From Caviibacter abscessus (lineage in GTDB: Bacteria > Fusobacteriota > Fusobacteriia > Fusobacteriales > Leptotrichiaceae): DNA of 64,000 nt. The notes under the pieces were generated by a model. The model worked only from the letters and a program-made list of their open reading frames with translations, was not told where the DNA came from and ran no database searches. This document shows positions 46,163-55,098 of the stretch, in pieces. The stretch spans positions 1 to 64,000 of the forward strand of contig NZ_LOQG01000001.1 in NCBI RefSeq assembly GCF_001517835.1, written 5' to 3'. A program made the translations under genes and the position numbers. The first letter of the stretch is position 1. Each line of letters starts with the position of its first letter.

Positions 46163-46550
46163 AGGGTATTTATTACTTGAAAGTATAATAACTACTATAT
46201 TTATAATTACTTTTATTTCTATGTTTAAACTATTACTAATAAATGCAAATAATACAAAAAAATATATAAATAATGATGAAAAAATTATTGAATATATTAA
46301 GATATTAGATAATTTAGTATATAAAGTTAAAAGTAGTGAAAATATAATAGTTAATAATAATAGTATTTATTTAGATTCACTTAGAATTCATTTTATAAAT
46401 AATTCTATTTATGTAAGTTCAGGTAAAATGAAGAAAAAGGAGTTATTATTTAAGTCTAAAAATTTAAAATTTGTAAAAAAAGATAATATGATATGTATTT
46501 ATTCTGATTTTGAAAAAGTAAGTATAAAAAGAAAAATTTTGATTGAATAA
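46137..46550 (+). CDS. Minor pseudopilin-like protein
   Basis: A 137-residue protein starting MKIIISQNKG, then YLLLESIITTIFIITFISMFK, again a prepilin signal with cleavage after Gly and Glu5. The C-terminal region has short strands (IIVNNNSIYLDSLRIHFINN, SIYVSSGKM), resembling GspJ-type minor pseudopilins. It overlaps the previous gene by 26 bases in another frame and is followed after 8 bases by the next pseudopilin. Confidence 0.7.
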   Translation: MKIIISQNKGYLLLESIITTIFIITFISMFKLLLINANNTKKYINNDEKIIEYIKILDNLVYKVKSSENIIVNNNSIYLDSLRIHFINNSIYVSSGKMKKKELLFKSKNLKFVKKDNMICIYSDFEKVSIKRKILIE

Positions 46551-46558
46551 GGAAGATT

Positions 46559-47035
46559 ATGAAAGAAAAAAATAAAGGTTCAAGTTTAATATTTGCTATG
46601 ATTTTATCATTTATATTAGCAGTAATTACTACAACAGTTATAGAATATGTGATTTATAAAAATAAAAAAACGAAAATTATTCAAACAAAAATTGATTTAA
46701 AAATTCTAAGAAAAAGAATAATAAAAAAAGAAAAGTCACAATCAAAAAATAATGGATATTTTGACTTAAGTGAACTAAATAAAGAAAAATTGATATATTT
46801 AAGTTCAGGAAATAAAAGTATAGGAGGATATCATATTGAGAATATTTTTAAAAATAATGAAAAAATTTATCCTCCATTAAATTTTAACGAAAATTATGAA
46901 AAAATACTTGTTATATATAAAAAAGAAATTTTAGGTCAATTGATTAAAGTTTCTGAAAATATAGAATTTAGAATAAAAGGCGACATTTATATTCCTTATA
47001 GTAATAAAATTGAATTTATTGAGGATTCAGTATGA
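46559..47035 (+). CDS. Minor pseudopilin-like protein (GspK/PilX-like)
   Basis: A 158-residue protein with leader MKEKNKG and hydrophobic helix SSLIFAMILSFILAVITTTVI. It lacks Glu5, which is characteristic of the GspK-type tip subunit and PilX-like proteins. The remainder contains a long basic helix followed by mixed strands. It ends overlapping the next gene by four bases. The specific subunit assignment is inference from gene order and the missing Glu. Confidence 0.65.
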   Translation: MKEKNKGSSLIFAMILSFILAVITTTVIEYVIYKNKKTKIIQTKIDLKILRKRIIKKEKSQSKNNGYFDLSELNKEKLIYLSSGNKSIGGYHIENIFKNNEKIYPPLNFNENYEKILVIYKKEILGQLIKVSENIEFRIKGDIYIPYSNKIEFIEDSV

Positions 47036-47934
47036 TATATGTGTATATAAAAATAAATGAAATATTTTTTGATGTTGATGGGGATATATATTTTTTCAAT
47101 TATAGTGATATTAATAATGATATAAATAATATTGTTGACCAATTGGTCATCCAAGAAAATGAAAAAGTTTTTATGATACTTGATAGTGATAAGCAAGATG
47201 CAAAAATATATATTGCTGCATTAAAACAATGTAAATTAGCAACAAAGAAATTAATTTATCTATATGATATTTTTTTGTCTCTAAAAAAAGATATCTTGAT
47301 AGTTGGAGATAAATTAAGCATAAAAATTGAAAATTCTAAAATAGAGGAACTGGATATAAAAAAATCAGATAGTTTTGATTTTGATGGATTTGAACATATA
47401 TACATAAATCATGATAGTATAGGGTATATATTTGAACTTTGTAAAAATTCTAAAATAAAAAATAGGTTAAGTCTAAATATTAATTTTAGCAATATATCGT
47501 TAATTTTTTGTATTTTTATATTATTTATATGCTACTTAATTAGTTCATATTTGTATGAAATTAAAAATATTGAAAATGGTGTTATAAATACAAATAATAA
47601 AATTAATGAAATTGACATAAAAATAAATGAAGTTAATAAAAATGTAATAAGTAAGGAAGATGAGATTTCTAGGCTACCTAATACTGATAAGTTTATGGAA
47701 GAATTGGGAAGAAAGAATATTTATATATTACTTGATAAATTACTAAATTTATCAAAAAATAATGTCAATTATTCAAATATTAAATATGTAAATGATGAAA
47801 TAATTATTGAAGGGATTGCAGATAATTATAGTGATATAGAAGCAGAGTTTTATAATGCTAAAATAGAATATCTTTTAAATACAGAGTATGGAATAAAATT
47901 TAAAATAAGAGTAAAGGTGATTAATAATGAATAA
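47032..47934 (+). CDS. PilN/GspL-like inner-membrane assembly protein
   Basis: A 300-residue protein with a cytoplasmic beta-rich N-terminal part (~1-155), one membrane helix (about 160-180, LIFCIFILFICYLISSYLY), a coiled-coil periplasmic stretch (INEIDIKINEVNKNVISKEDE) and a C-terminal ferredoxin-like domain (VNDEIIIEGIADNYSDIEAEF). This order matches GspL or a PilM-PilN fusion-like assembly platform. Sequence identity to known families is not evident by eye; the call rests on topology and gene order. Confidence 0.65.
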   Translation: MIYVYIKINEIFFDVDGDIYFFNYSDINNDINNIVDQLVIQENEKVFMILDSDKQDAKIYIAALKQCKLATKKLIYLYDIFLSLKKDILIVGDKLSIKIENSKIEELDIKKSDSFDFDGFEHIYINHDSIGYIFELCKNSKIKNRLSLNINFSNISLIFCIFILFICYLISSYLYEIKNIENGVINTNNKINEIDIKINEVNKNVISKEDEISRLPNTDKFMEELGRKNIYILLDKLLNLSKNNVNYSNIKYVNDEIIIEGIADNYSDIEAEFYNAKIEYLLNTEYGIKFKIRVKVINNE

Positions 47935-48469
47935 ATATATTGATAAATATGTTGATTATTTAATGATTTTATTTACTTTAATATTTTCTATTATAATTTT
48001 TAGTATAAAAAAATCAAAGTATGATAAGGTAATATACGAACTAAATATTTTAGAAAATAAATTCTTGGAAAAAGAAATACAATTAAAAGATTTATATTCA
48101 AAATATAAATTAATTGACAGTGATAAGAATAATAAATTAGTAAAAATTAATGAGTTTAAAAATAATTTAGATAAATCATATTCAATAAGTTCAAATGATT
48201 TTAAAAAGATTATATATAGCTTTTCTAGAGAAAGTTCTTTAATATTAGAAGAGATAACAAAGGAACAAAAAATATTTAATTTTTTAAATTTTAGTTTAAA
48301 TTATTTAACAATTAAATTTAAAGGTGATTTAGAATCATTTAGTAAATTTATTTACCTAATTCAAAATTCTGATAAATATATTGATACAAAAAGAATTAGT
48401 TTTGATATCATGTCCGATAATTTTATTGTAAATATAGGGCACATTAGTAGTGGTGGAGCTAATGAATAA
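47927..48469 (+). CDS. PilO/GspM-like inner-membrane assembly protein
   Basis: A 180-residue bitopic protein: a short N-terminus, one membrane helix (about 12-28, LMILFTLIFSIIIFSI), a coiled coil (YELNILENKFLEKEIQLKDLY) and a C-terminal domain ending LESFSKFIYLIQNSDKYIDTKR, the usual PilO pattern for a ferredoxin-like periplasmic domain. It overlaps the PilN-like gene by 8 bases and the secretin gene by 8, implying a stoichiometric complex. Confidence 0.7.
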   Translation: MNKYIDKYVDYLMILFTLIFSIIIFSIKKSKYDKVIYELNILENKFLEKEIQLKDLYSKYKLIDSDKNNKLVKINEFKNNLDKSYSISSNDFKKIIYSFSRESSLILEEITKEQKIFNFLNFSLNYLTIKFKGDLESFSKFIYLIQNSDKYIDTKRISFDIMSDNFIVNIGHISSGGANE

Positions 48470-49382
48470 AAATATAATTATATACTTTTTATATTTATTT
48501 TGTATCACATTATATGCTGTAGAGAATAAAAATACATTTATTCCGATTTCAAAAAAAATTCAAAGTAATGTTGAAATTTATACTTTACAAAATAAGCAAA
48601 GCAGTGAAATTATAGAAATTTTAAAAAATATTACAGATATAAAAATTACAGGACTTGACAATAAAATAATATTAAAAGGAAGTAAAGATGAAATATCAAA
48701 AGTGATTGATGTTATCAAAAAAATTGATAGTAAAAAGAGTCAAATTCTAATTAAAATAACTATTATTGATACGAGTAAAAATCTTTTTGATGCACTTGGT
48801 TTTAAATGGAAATTTAATGGAACAGAAATTATAAAAAATATTTCTGGTGGAAATTTTAGTTTTTCTAAATTATTGCAAAATAGTAGTGATATATTAGGTG
48901 TAAATATAGAAGCATTAAAAGAGAATGGGGATATAAATATAAAAGCAATACCAAGTATATTAGTTTTGGACAATGAACATGGAGAATTTAAAATAACAGA
49001 TGAAATATTAGTAGGTTTTACAAATAATTCGAAATCTGAAGTACAAACTCCTATAACAAAAGAAGCAGGTATAATTATAGATGTAAAACCTAAAATTAAA
49101 GGTGAAATTTTTTCAAAATATGTTGAAATTAATTTAAAAATAGAAATAAGCAATTTTAAAATAAAGGGATCTAAAAAGAAAAATACAATAAATACTGTTG
49201 TAAATGTATTAAATGGATCTTCAGTTTTTATTGGAGGAAATACACAAATACAAAAAGAAGAGTCAAAACAAAAAGTTCCAGTTCTTAGTGAAATACCTTT
49301 TATTGGAGCATTGTTTACATATACGAGTAGTAGTAATGTTGAAAGAGAGATGTATATTGAAGTAGAGGCAATAGTACAATGA
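48462..49382 (+). CDS. Short secretin-like outer-membrane protein (PilQ/GspD family)
   Basis: A 306-residue protein with signal peptide (MNKNIIIYFLYLFCITLYAV), one N-domain (VEIYTLQNKQSSEIIEILKN) and a secretin core. Hallmarks are SQILIKITIIDTSKN, GDINIKAIPSILVLDNEHGE and the terminal VPVLSEIPFIGALF. Most secretins have several N-domains and 500-700 residues, so this is a reduced form. It should form the outer-membrane gate. The ATG at 48462 follows GGTGGAG; it overlaps the PilO-like stop. Confidence 0.82.
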   Translation: MNKNIIIYFLYLFCITLYAVENKNTFIPISKKIQSNVEIYTLQNKQSSEIIEILKNITDIKITGLDNKIILKGSKDEISKVIDVIKKIDSKKSQILIKITIIDTSKNLFDALGFKWKFNGTEIIKNISGGNFSFSKLLQNSSDILGVNIEALKENGDINIKAIPSILVLDNEHGEFKITDEILVGFTNNSKSEVQTPITKEAGIIIDVKPKIKGEIFSKYVEINLKIEISNFKIKGSKKKNTINTVVNVLNGSSVFIGGNTQIQKEESKQKVPVLSEIPFIGALFTYTSSSNVEREMYIEVEAIVQ

Positions 49383-50389
49383 ATGATTATAAATTTAGAA
49401 AAGAGTTTATAAGACAATTATATAGTTTGGTAAATTCAAATATTGAGTTACTTGATACTTTAAATATTATTCGTTTTAATTTTAAGAATAAACAATTAAA
49501 TAAAATATTAAAATTAAAAAAATCGCTAGAAAATGGGGATAGTTTAAGTAAAGCATTTAAAAATATTTCAAATGATAAAGAATTTTTAATGTTTATAACC
49601 ACAGCAGAAAAAACTGGAAATTTAAAGCAAGTATTAAAATTATTATATGAAAAATATGATATGATTTATAAAATTAAAATGGAATTAATATCTCTTATGA
49701 TTTATCCTATAATTGTAATATCTGTAACTATTATTATTTTAATAATGATAATGATTTTTCTAATTCCAAAATTTGTTGAAATATATGAAGATTTAAATCA
49801 AGAATTACCTAATGTTACTATATTTATTATAAATACAAGTAAAATAATAAATAAGTATTATTATTTAATATTAATTTTTCCTTTAATTTTAATTATATTT
49901 TCTAAATTATTTATTAGATATAATAAAAAAATATTTGATAAATTTATATTACAGTTACCTTTGGTAAAGGAATTTTTGATATTAAATTTTAGTCAGTCAA
50001 TGTATATAACTTTATCATCAAATATTGATATTATAGATTCATTAAAATTATGTTTACAAACAGAGAATATACATTTTAAATTAGTTATTAATAAAATTAC
50101 TAATAAAATTTTAAAAGGTGAAGATATTTATGATATATTCAAATCATTAACTTTTTTTGATATAGAATATAGGAGTTATTTAATAATTGCTGGTAATACA
50201 GGAAAATTATCTGAAAGTTTTAAAATATTATCAATGATTTATAAAAATAGAATTGAAAATAAAATTAAAATTTACTTAAAATTATTTGAACCTATATCAA
50301 TAGTTTTTATTGCATTTATTATAGGAATAATAGTATTTGCAATAATGTTACCGCTATTTAGTATAGGACAGAATATAGACATAAAATAA
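49379..50389 (+). CDS. GspF/PilC-like inner-membrane platform protein
   Basis: A 336-residue polytopic protein with the duplicated GspF domain. The first copy has FRKEFIRQLYSLVNSNIELLDTL and SKAFKNIS...TAEKTGNLKQVL; the second has FSQSMYITLSSNIDIIDSLKL and IAGNTGKLSESFKIL. Three membrane helices (around residues 115-135, 160-180 and 305-325) match the family. It begins overlapping the secretin stop (ATGA). It normally works with a GspE/PilB ATPase, which is not in this operon. Confidence 0.88.
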   Translation: MNDYKFRKEFIRQLYSLVNSNIELLDTLNIIRFNFKNKQLNKILKLKKSLENGDSLSKAFKNISNDKEFLMFITTAEKTGNLKQVLKLLYEKYDMIYKIKMELISLMIYPIIVISVTIIILIMIMIFLIPKFVEIYEDLNQELPNVTIFIINTSKIINKYYYLILIFPLILIIFSKLFIRYNKKIFDKFILQLPLVKEFLILNFSQSMYITLSSNIDIIDSLKLCLQTENIHFKLVINKITNKILKGEDIYDIFKSLTFFDIEYRSYLIIAGNTGKLSESFKILSMIYKNRIENKIKIYLKLFEPISIVFIAFIIGIIVFAIMLPLFSIGQNIDIK

Positions 50390-50407
50390 ATATAAAGCAA
50401 AAGTTAT

Positions 50408-50427
50408 GGTTAAATATAGCCTTTTTT
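50408..50427 (+). terminator. Small hairpin terminator after the secretion operon
   Basis: GGTTA (50408-50412) and TAGCC (50417-50421; one G-T pair), four-base loop, T6 run. The stem is short, so its strength is uncertain. Confidence 0.5.
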
Positions 50428-50457
50428 ACAATTTTATGCTACTATTTGTATATAAAT

Positions 50458-50534
50458 GCACCCATAATTCAATTGGATAGAATGTTTGTCTTCGAAACAA
50501 AAAGTTAGAGGTTCGAGCCCTCTTGGGTGCTCCA
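50458..50534 (+). tRNA. tRNA-Arg (TCG)
   Basis: Cloverleaf with acceptor GCACCCA/TGGGTGC, anticodon stem TTTGT/ACAAA and loop CTTCGAA, giving anticodon TCG (reads CGA/CGG). The T arm is AGAGG-TTCGAGC-CCTCT and the CCA end is encoded. Confidence 0.93.
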
Positions 50535-50564
50535 TAATTTTGCTTGCATACAGGAGAAAAATAG

Positions 50565-51212
50565 ATGAATGTAAGTGAAAAATATATTAAAAATGGTTAT
50601 GATTCATTAGATGACTTGGAAATTTTAAAGTTATTATTATATATTTCAGATTGCAATGAAGTAGAAAAAAAATCAGATGAATTAATGAGTTATTATGGAA
50701 ATTTACAAAATATATTATCAAGTAATAGTGATTTAGACACTATGACTAATAAAATTAATAAAAAATTTACTATAATATTATCTTTATTAAAAGATTATAC
50801 AAAAGATTTATTTTTTTCAAAACTAAAAAAGAAAAATATAATAACATCAAGTACTATAGATGTTGTAAGTTTTTTAAAAAACAATTTAGCATATTTAAAA
50901 GATGAAAGATTTGATGTAATATTTTTATCTAATACATTCGAAGTTATTAATTATAAGACAATTTCAAAAGGGACAATAGATAAAAGTGTTGTTTTTATAA
51001 GAAATATAATAGGTCAAGTTTTAGATTGTAATGCAAAATATATAATTATAACGCATAATCATCCATCAGGATCACTTAAACCATCTAAACAAGATATTGA
51101 AATAACGAAAAATATAAAGAAAATAATAAAGTTAATAGATGTTGATTTAGTAGATCATCTTATAATCAGTACAAGTGGTTATTTTAGCTTTGCAGAAGGA
51201 GGATTACTTTGA
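50565..51212 (+). CDS. radC: RadC family JAB/MPN-domain protein
   Basis: A 215-residue protein with an N-terminal helical region and a C-terminal JAB1/MPN metalloprotease-like domain. The metal motif is THNHPSGSLKPSKQDIE (H-x-H ... S-x-x-D), and VDLVDHLIISTSGYFSFAEGG is the family's C-terminal signature. The N-terminal UPF0758 helix-hairpin-helix part is shortened. The biochemical role is unknown despite the historical name. It overlaps the PSP1 gene by four bases. Confidence 0.9.
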   Translation: MNVSEKYIKNGYDSLDDLEILKLLLYISDCNEVEKKSDELMSYYGNLQNILSSNSDLDTMTNKINKKFTIILSLLKDYTKDLFFSKLKKKNIITSSTIDVVSFLKNNLAYLKDERFDVIFLSNTFEVINYKTISKGTIDKSVVFIRNIIGQVLDCNAKYIIITHNHPSGSLKPSKQDIEITKNIKKIIKLIDVDLVDHLIISTSGYFSFAEGGLL

Positions 51213-51721
51213 AGATTTTAAGTATAAGATTTAGGAAAACAAAAAAAGTATACCCTTTTATTGTACAAGATGAAGAAAATTATTCAAAAGGCGATTATGT
51301 AATTGTTGAAACAATAAGGGGAGATCAAATAGGTGTTGTAATAAGTAAGTCAGAATTTACTTCTCAGACTGATGTTGAAACAGAAGATATAAAAATAAGA
51401 GAAGTTAAAAGAAAACTTGAACCTAGTGAAATTAAAACATTAGAAATATTAGATAAAAAAGCAGATGAGGCATATTTCAAATGTAAAAAAATTGTTAAGA
51501 GAATTTTGCCTACAATGAATTTAGTAATAGGTGAATATACTTTTGATGAAGAAAAATTGATTTTTTATTTTACAGCAGAAGATAGGTTAGACTTTAGAGA
51601 ACTTGTTAGAGAAGTTAATAAGGCATTTAATAGAAGAGTTGAATTTTATCAAATAAAATCAAATGATGAAGGCCGAATATTAAATGCTTTTGGTAGATAT
51701 GGTAAAGAATTATATTGGTAA
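51209..51721 (+). CDS. PSP1/RicT-like protein lacking the C-terminal cysteines
   Basis: A 170-residue protein of the PSP1 family (B. subtilis YaaT/RicT is a member and part of an Fe-S complex that controls RNase Y). Family segments are SIRFRKTKKVYPF, YVIVETIRGDQIGVV, KLIFYFTAEDRLDFRELVREV and NRRVEFYQI. The usual end of the domain, GPCGRELCC plus ~90 further residues with more cysteines, is replaced by GRYGKELYW and a stop. It therefore cannot bind a cluster in the RicT manner. It starts overlapping radC. Confidence 0.8.
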   Translation: MKILSIRFRKTKKVYPFIVQDEENYSKGDYVIVETIRGDQIGVVISKSEFTSQTDVETEDIKIREVKRKLEPSEIKTLEILDKKADEAYFKCKKIVKRILPTMNLVIGEYTFDEEKLIFYFTAEDRLDFRELVREVNKAFNRRVEFYQIKSNDEGRILNAFGRYGKELYW

Positions 51722-51746
51722 AAAGTCACAATAGTGACTTTTTTTT
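51721..51746 (+). terminator. Terminator after the PSP1 gene
   Basis: AAAAGTCAC (51721-51729) pairs with GTGACTTTT (51734-51742), loop of four, then T4. It begins at the last base of the stop codon. Confidence 0.82.
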
Positions 51747-51758
51747 GAAAGGATTTAT

Positions 51759-52331
51759 ATGAAATTTGAAAAAATCGATGACTATAATATAAAAATATAT
51801 GATGATAGTTTTAAAATAACAAAAGATGCCATTCTTTTAACTGAATACATACTAAATGATAAAATTGAAAATAAAAGATTACTAGAAATTGGTCCGGGAA
51901 CAGGATATATAAGTATTAAATTATCTAAATATATTCAAGACATAGTTGCAGTTGAAATTCAAAATATAGTTTATGAAAGACTTTTAGATAACGTTAATTC
52001 AAATAATATTAATATAAAAGTTATAAATAAAGATATAAAAGATTTTAATGGAGAATTTGATTATATTGTATCAAATCCTCCTTATTATAAACTAGGAAGT
52101 GGAAAATATCCTGATAATAATATAAAAAAATACTCAAAGTTTGAATTTTTTCTGAATTTAGAAACGCTTTTACAAAGTATATCAAGGTTATTAAAATTAA
52201 AAGGTTATTTTTATTTAATTTATCCAATTAGTAGAAAAGAAGAATTAATAAAAAGTATTGAGAAATTTTGTTTTAAAATTATAAATATAGAGACCGTAGA
52301 TGATTTTGTTTTAGTCAAGGGTCAAAAATAA
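51759..52331 (+). CDS. TrmN6-like SAM-dependent methyltransferase
   Basis: A 190-residue class I methyltransferase. The SAM site is LLEIGPGTGYISIKLSK and the catalytic motif is DYIVSNPPYYKLGSGKY (NPPY), characteristic of adenine N6 methyltransferases such as TrmN6, which modifies A37 of tRNA-Val. LQSISRLLKLKGYFYLIYP follows. It is somewhat shorter than the ~245-residue family norm. Target RNA is inferred from family. Confidence 0.82.
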   Translation: MKFEKIDDYNIKIYDDSFKITKDAILLTEYILNDKIENKRLLEIGPGTGYISIKLSKYIQDIVAVEIQNIVYERLLDNVNSNNINIKVINKDIKDFNGEFDYIVSNPPYYKLGSGKYPDNNIKKYSKFEFFLNLETLLQSISRLLKLKGYFYLIYPISRKEELIKSIEKFCFKIINIETVDDFVLVKGQK

Positions 52332-52397
52332 ACTTGATATTATACTTAATGAACTTTATTACTATAAAAAAAATTTATAATATAAAATATATTATAT

Positions 52398-52443
52398 GCA
52401 AGAAATATTTGTGATTAATTTAAAAATATTCTTGCTTTTTTTT
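52398..52443 (+). terminator. Terminator between the methyltransferase and the contractile-like locus
   Basis: GCAAGA (52398-52403) pairs with TCTTGC (52430-52435); the stem extends through an A/T-rich part with one bulge, and T8 follows. It isolates the next operon. Confidence 0.75.
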
Positions 52444-52512
52444 ATATAAAAATATTTTAAATAAAAATTTTGAATATATAATTACACTAAATAAAACGAA
52501 AGGAGGGTAAAG

Positions 52513-54657
52513 ATGAGCGAAATAAGTCAAACCAATAGGACGATATTATTCGAAGAAATAAATCCTAACAAAAATGATCTTTTAACTTTAATTGGAGATA
52601 TTGAAAATTTAGAAAGTTTAAGTGATGATAAAATTGATGAAATTAATAAAGAGTTATTGGTTAGTAATTTCAATGAATTTTTAGAAAAATTTGAACCAAC
52701 GATATATAGTTATTTTGATGCAAAAACAAATAAGATTTCTTATACTTTACAAAGAATTGAAAATATACCTGATGAGGCAGTAAACAAAATAGTGTTAAAT
52801 GAAAACAATTCATTTTTTAATATGTTATTAACTCTAATAGATACTAGAAAATCAAATAAAGTAAAAAATATTAATTTTAATTTTGAGGATATATTGGAAT
52901 TACTATCACCTAAAAAAGTAATTGAGAATATAAGGCAGACTAGAAAAGAAATTCATTATCTATATAATAAATATTTAAATTATGATGAAAACGATCCAGC
53001 GAGATTAGAAATAGGAGATAAATTAAATTTAAAATTTGAAAATGCTTCAAAAAATTATAATAATATACTTTCATTATTGCCTCTTGCGATAGAAGATATT
53101 AAAACTAGAATTTTACTTGAAGAAAATAATAGAAGTAAACATCTAATAAATAGAATAACACCAGGAATACTTAATATAGATAATGAAGGGAGTTTAGAAA
53201 TACTTCAAATAAGTAATAATAGTGAATTAATACAGATAGAACAAAACTCGGTATGTAATGAAGAATTATCAAATATGTTTATTGAGGACTATCAAGAAAA
53301 CACAGCACTTCCTAGCACATATATTGCAAATTTAATATCAAGAACTTTTGTACCACTTAGCAAAAATATAACAGATTTACCTATAGAAAAGGAAGTTGAA
53401 AATTATAATAATTATCTTGAAATATACAAAAATTCACAAGAAGATTTTATAAAAATTGCAAAAGAATTAGTAAAAAAATTAATAGGTGTAAAATTATTTT
53501 TTCAACAATATGAAACTAAAAATGCAGGTATGTCACCTAAACTGCTAATAACAAATATAAACCCAAATTTTTGGATAAATACATCTTCTAAAAAATCTTT
53601 AGAGATATATTTAAATACGGTAAATAATAAAAATGATTTCAATAATACTGTATGGTTTGGAATACTTCCAAATATAGAAATGAATAATCATACATTTAAT
53701 AAAGAAGTTAAGAAAAGATTTAAAGGAACAAATAAAGAGGATATAGAAAAAATAAAATTTAATACTTTAATTTGTTTATCAGATATTTTGTATAAATATA
53801 AAATACAATTATTTTTTAATTTTGTAGCTAATGAAGAAAGTAATTTTAAAAAAGTTTCAACAAGCGGGATAGATGAGTATATGGAACTTACAAAAATATT
53901 AGAAAATAAAGTGTATTCAGAATATGTAATTCCAGTTTTACCAAATTTTACGTTGATTCCTAAAAATAATTCTAAAGTTTTATTAGGTAATAAATTAGAT
54001 ATATTAGATACAGGCATAAAGAAAACTCAAGAAATAAAATTCTATATTGATGGTATGTATTTAGATGCAAGTTATGTAGCAGCAGGTTTAGTAGCATCTT
54101 ATCAATGTCCGGAATTTTTAAAAGATAGATTTAGTAATGTTTTATCTGATACACCTGGTGTAAGGATAAATATTGAAGCATTTGATAATAATTTTGAAAT
54201 AATGACAACTATGCCTAAAGAAATTTCAGGATATACAAATAATGTAAAAAATAGAATAAATGAAGCTGGATATGGATTTATATTTACATCAGATAACGCA
54301 GTATATAATCAGAAAATAATAGATAATATTTGTGTATATAAGGCAAGAAGTTTATATAAAAATAATCAACATAGTTATGAACCTATATATAAAACATTAA
54401 CCTGCACATATATAGAAAGAGTATTGAGATATACAACATCTGATTTTAAAGAAGATAGAATTAATCATTTTTTTAGTAGTTCTCCTGATAGCAAAAAATC
54501 AATATGGCTAAAAAATTCAGATTATATTAATTCGATATTAACAAAAAAAGATGATATGACTCATATAATTGACAATAAATTAAATACTTGTAGTTTAAAT
54601 CTAAGTTTTGTAGGAGATGTTAAACATTTAGAACTTAATATAAACAGTAAAGAATAA
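52513..54657 (+). CDS. Contractile-sheath-like protein (TssC/phage sheath-like)
   Basis: A 714-residue soluble protein, first gene of an eight-gene run. The C-terminal ~250 residues have the pattern of TssC/EvpB-type sheath proteins: YIDGMYLDASYVAAGLVASY, a stretch around SNVLSDTPGVRINIEAF, GYGFIFTSDNAVYN, and TCTYIERVLRYTTSDFKEDR, ending in a beta strand with NLSFVGDVKHLELNI. The N-terminal ~300 residues are helical (for example LLSPKKVIENIRQTRKE); whether they represent a fused TssB-like part is speculation. The ATG follows AAAGGAGGG. The assignment is by pattern and by the adjacent tube-like gene. Confidence 0.6.
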   Translation: MSEISQTNRTILFEEINPNKNDLLTLIGDIENLESLSDDKIDEINKELLVSNFNEFLEKFEPTIYSYFDAKTNKISYTLQRIENIPDEAVNKIVLNENNSFFNMLLTLIDTRKSNKVKNINFNFEDILELLSPKKVIENIRQTRKEIHYLYNKYLNYDENDPARLEIGDKLNLKFENASKNYNNILSLLPLAIEDIKTRILLEENNRSKHLINRITPGILNIDNEGSLEILQISNNSELIQIEQNSVCNEELSNMFIEDYQENTALPSTYIANLISRTFVPLSKNITDLPIEKEVENYNNYLEIYKNSQEDFIKIAKELVKKLIGVKLFFQQYETKNAGMSPKLLITNINPNFWINTSSKKSLEIYLNTVNNKNDFNNTVWFGILPNIEMNNHTFNKEVKKRFKGTNKEDIEKIKFNTLICLSDILYKYKIQLFFNFVANEESNFKKVSTSGIDEYMELTKILENKVYSEYVIPVLPNFTLIPKNNSKVLLGNKLDILDTGIKKTQEIKFYIDGMYLDASYVAAGLVASYQCPEFLKDRFSNVLSDTPGVRINIEAFDNNFEIMTTMPKEISGYTNNVKNRINEAGYGFIFTSDNAVYNQKIIDNICVYKARSLYKNNQHSYEPIYKTLTCTYIERVLRYTTSDFKEDRINHFFSSSPDSKKSIWLKNSDYINSILTKKDDMTHIIDNKLNTCSLNLSFVGDVKHLELNINSKE

Positions 54658-54678
54658 TCTTGAAAGGGGGTGATTATA

Positions 54679-55098
54679 ATGGGATTTAGATTGACAATAA
54701 AAGGTTCTAATGATGATATTATACTTGAAAAAGATAGTATTTTATCTGTGAAATTTATTTCAGATACGCCTAATGAATCAAATGCAAGAGCTACAGATTT
54801 AAGTATAGGGTTAGAAATAAGTGGGAAAATTACTAATGAAAAGAAAGACGATACTAAAAAATTAGCTCTTTGGTCTTTAGTTCCGGCAGAAGTTCAAGAT
54901 TGTTATAGACAATGCACGCTAGAAACGATAATTGCTGGATCTATAATTAGAAAAATAAGTTTATCTACTGCATTTATTATAGATTATAATGAAAATTTTG
55001 ATACTAAAAATGGTACAGGTATTTTTAATTTAATATTGAAACAAAAGAAAGAAAAAATTGGTGAAGTAGCAATTGAAGGTGGATATAGTGCAACATAG
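54679..55098 (+). CDS. Hcp/tail-tube-like protein
   Basis: A 140-residue all-beta protein: GFRLTIKGSNDDIILEKDSI, VKFISDTPNESNARATDLSIGLEI, then a charged loop and SLVPAEVQDCYRQCTLETIIAG, ending IFNLILKQKKEKIG. Size, a SIGLEISGKI strand and a conserved-looking helix fit the Hcp/tube fold shared by T6SS and contractile phage tails. Placement right after a sheath-like gene (21-base gap, AAAGGGGGTGAT ribosome site, stronger than its neighbours') fits a highly produced tube subunit. The call is inference; no strict motif exists. Confidence 0.6.
   Translation: MGFRLTIKGSNDDIILEKDSILSVKFISDTPNESNARATDLSIGLEISGKITNEKKDDTKKLALWSLVPAEVQDCYRQCTLETIIAGSIIRKISLSTAFIIDYNENFDTKNGTGIFNLILKQKKEKIGEVAIEGGYSAT

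Noticed and set aside
48740-49417. 225-residue open frame on the minus strand
   Set aside because: It overlaps the secretin-like gene throughout. The plus-strand frame has the secretin hallmark VPVLSEIPFIGALF, so the antisense frame is not coding.
52477-52482. TATAAT as promoter of the contractile-like locus
   Set aside because: The -10 hexamer is 30 bases before the first gene, which is plausible, but no -35 box is found at 16-18 bases and the region is nearly pure A/T, so it was not listed as a feature.
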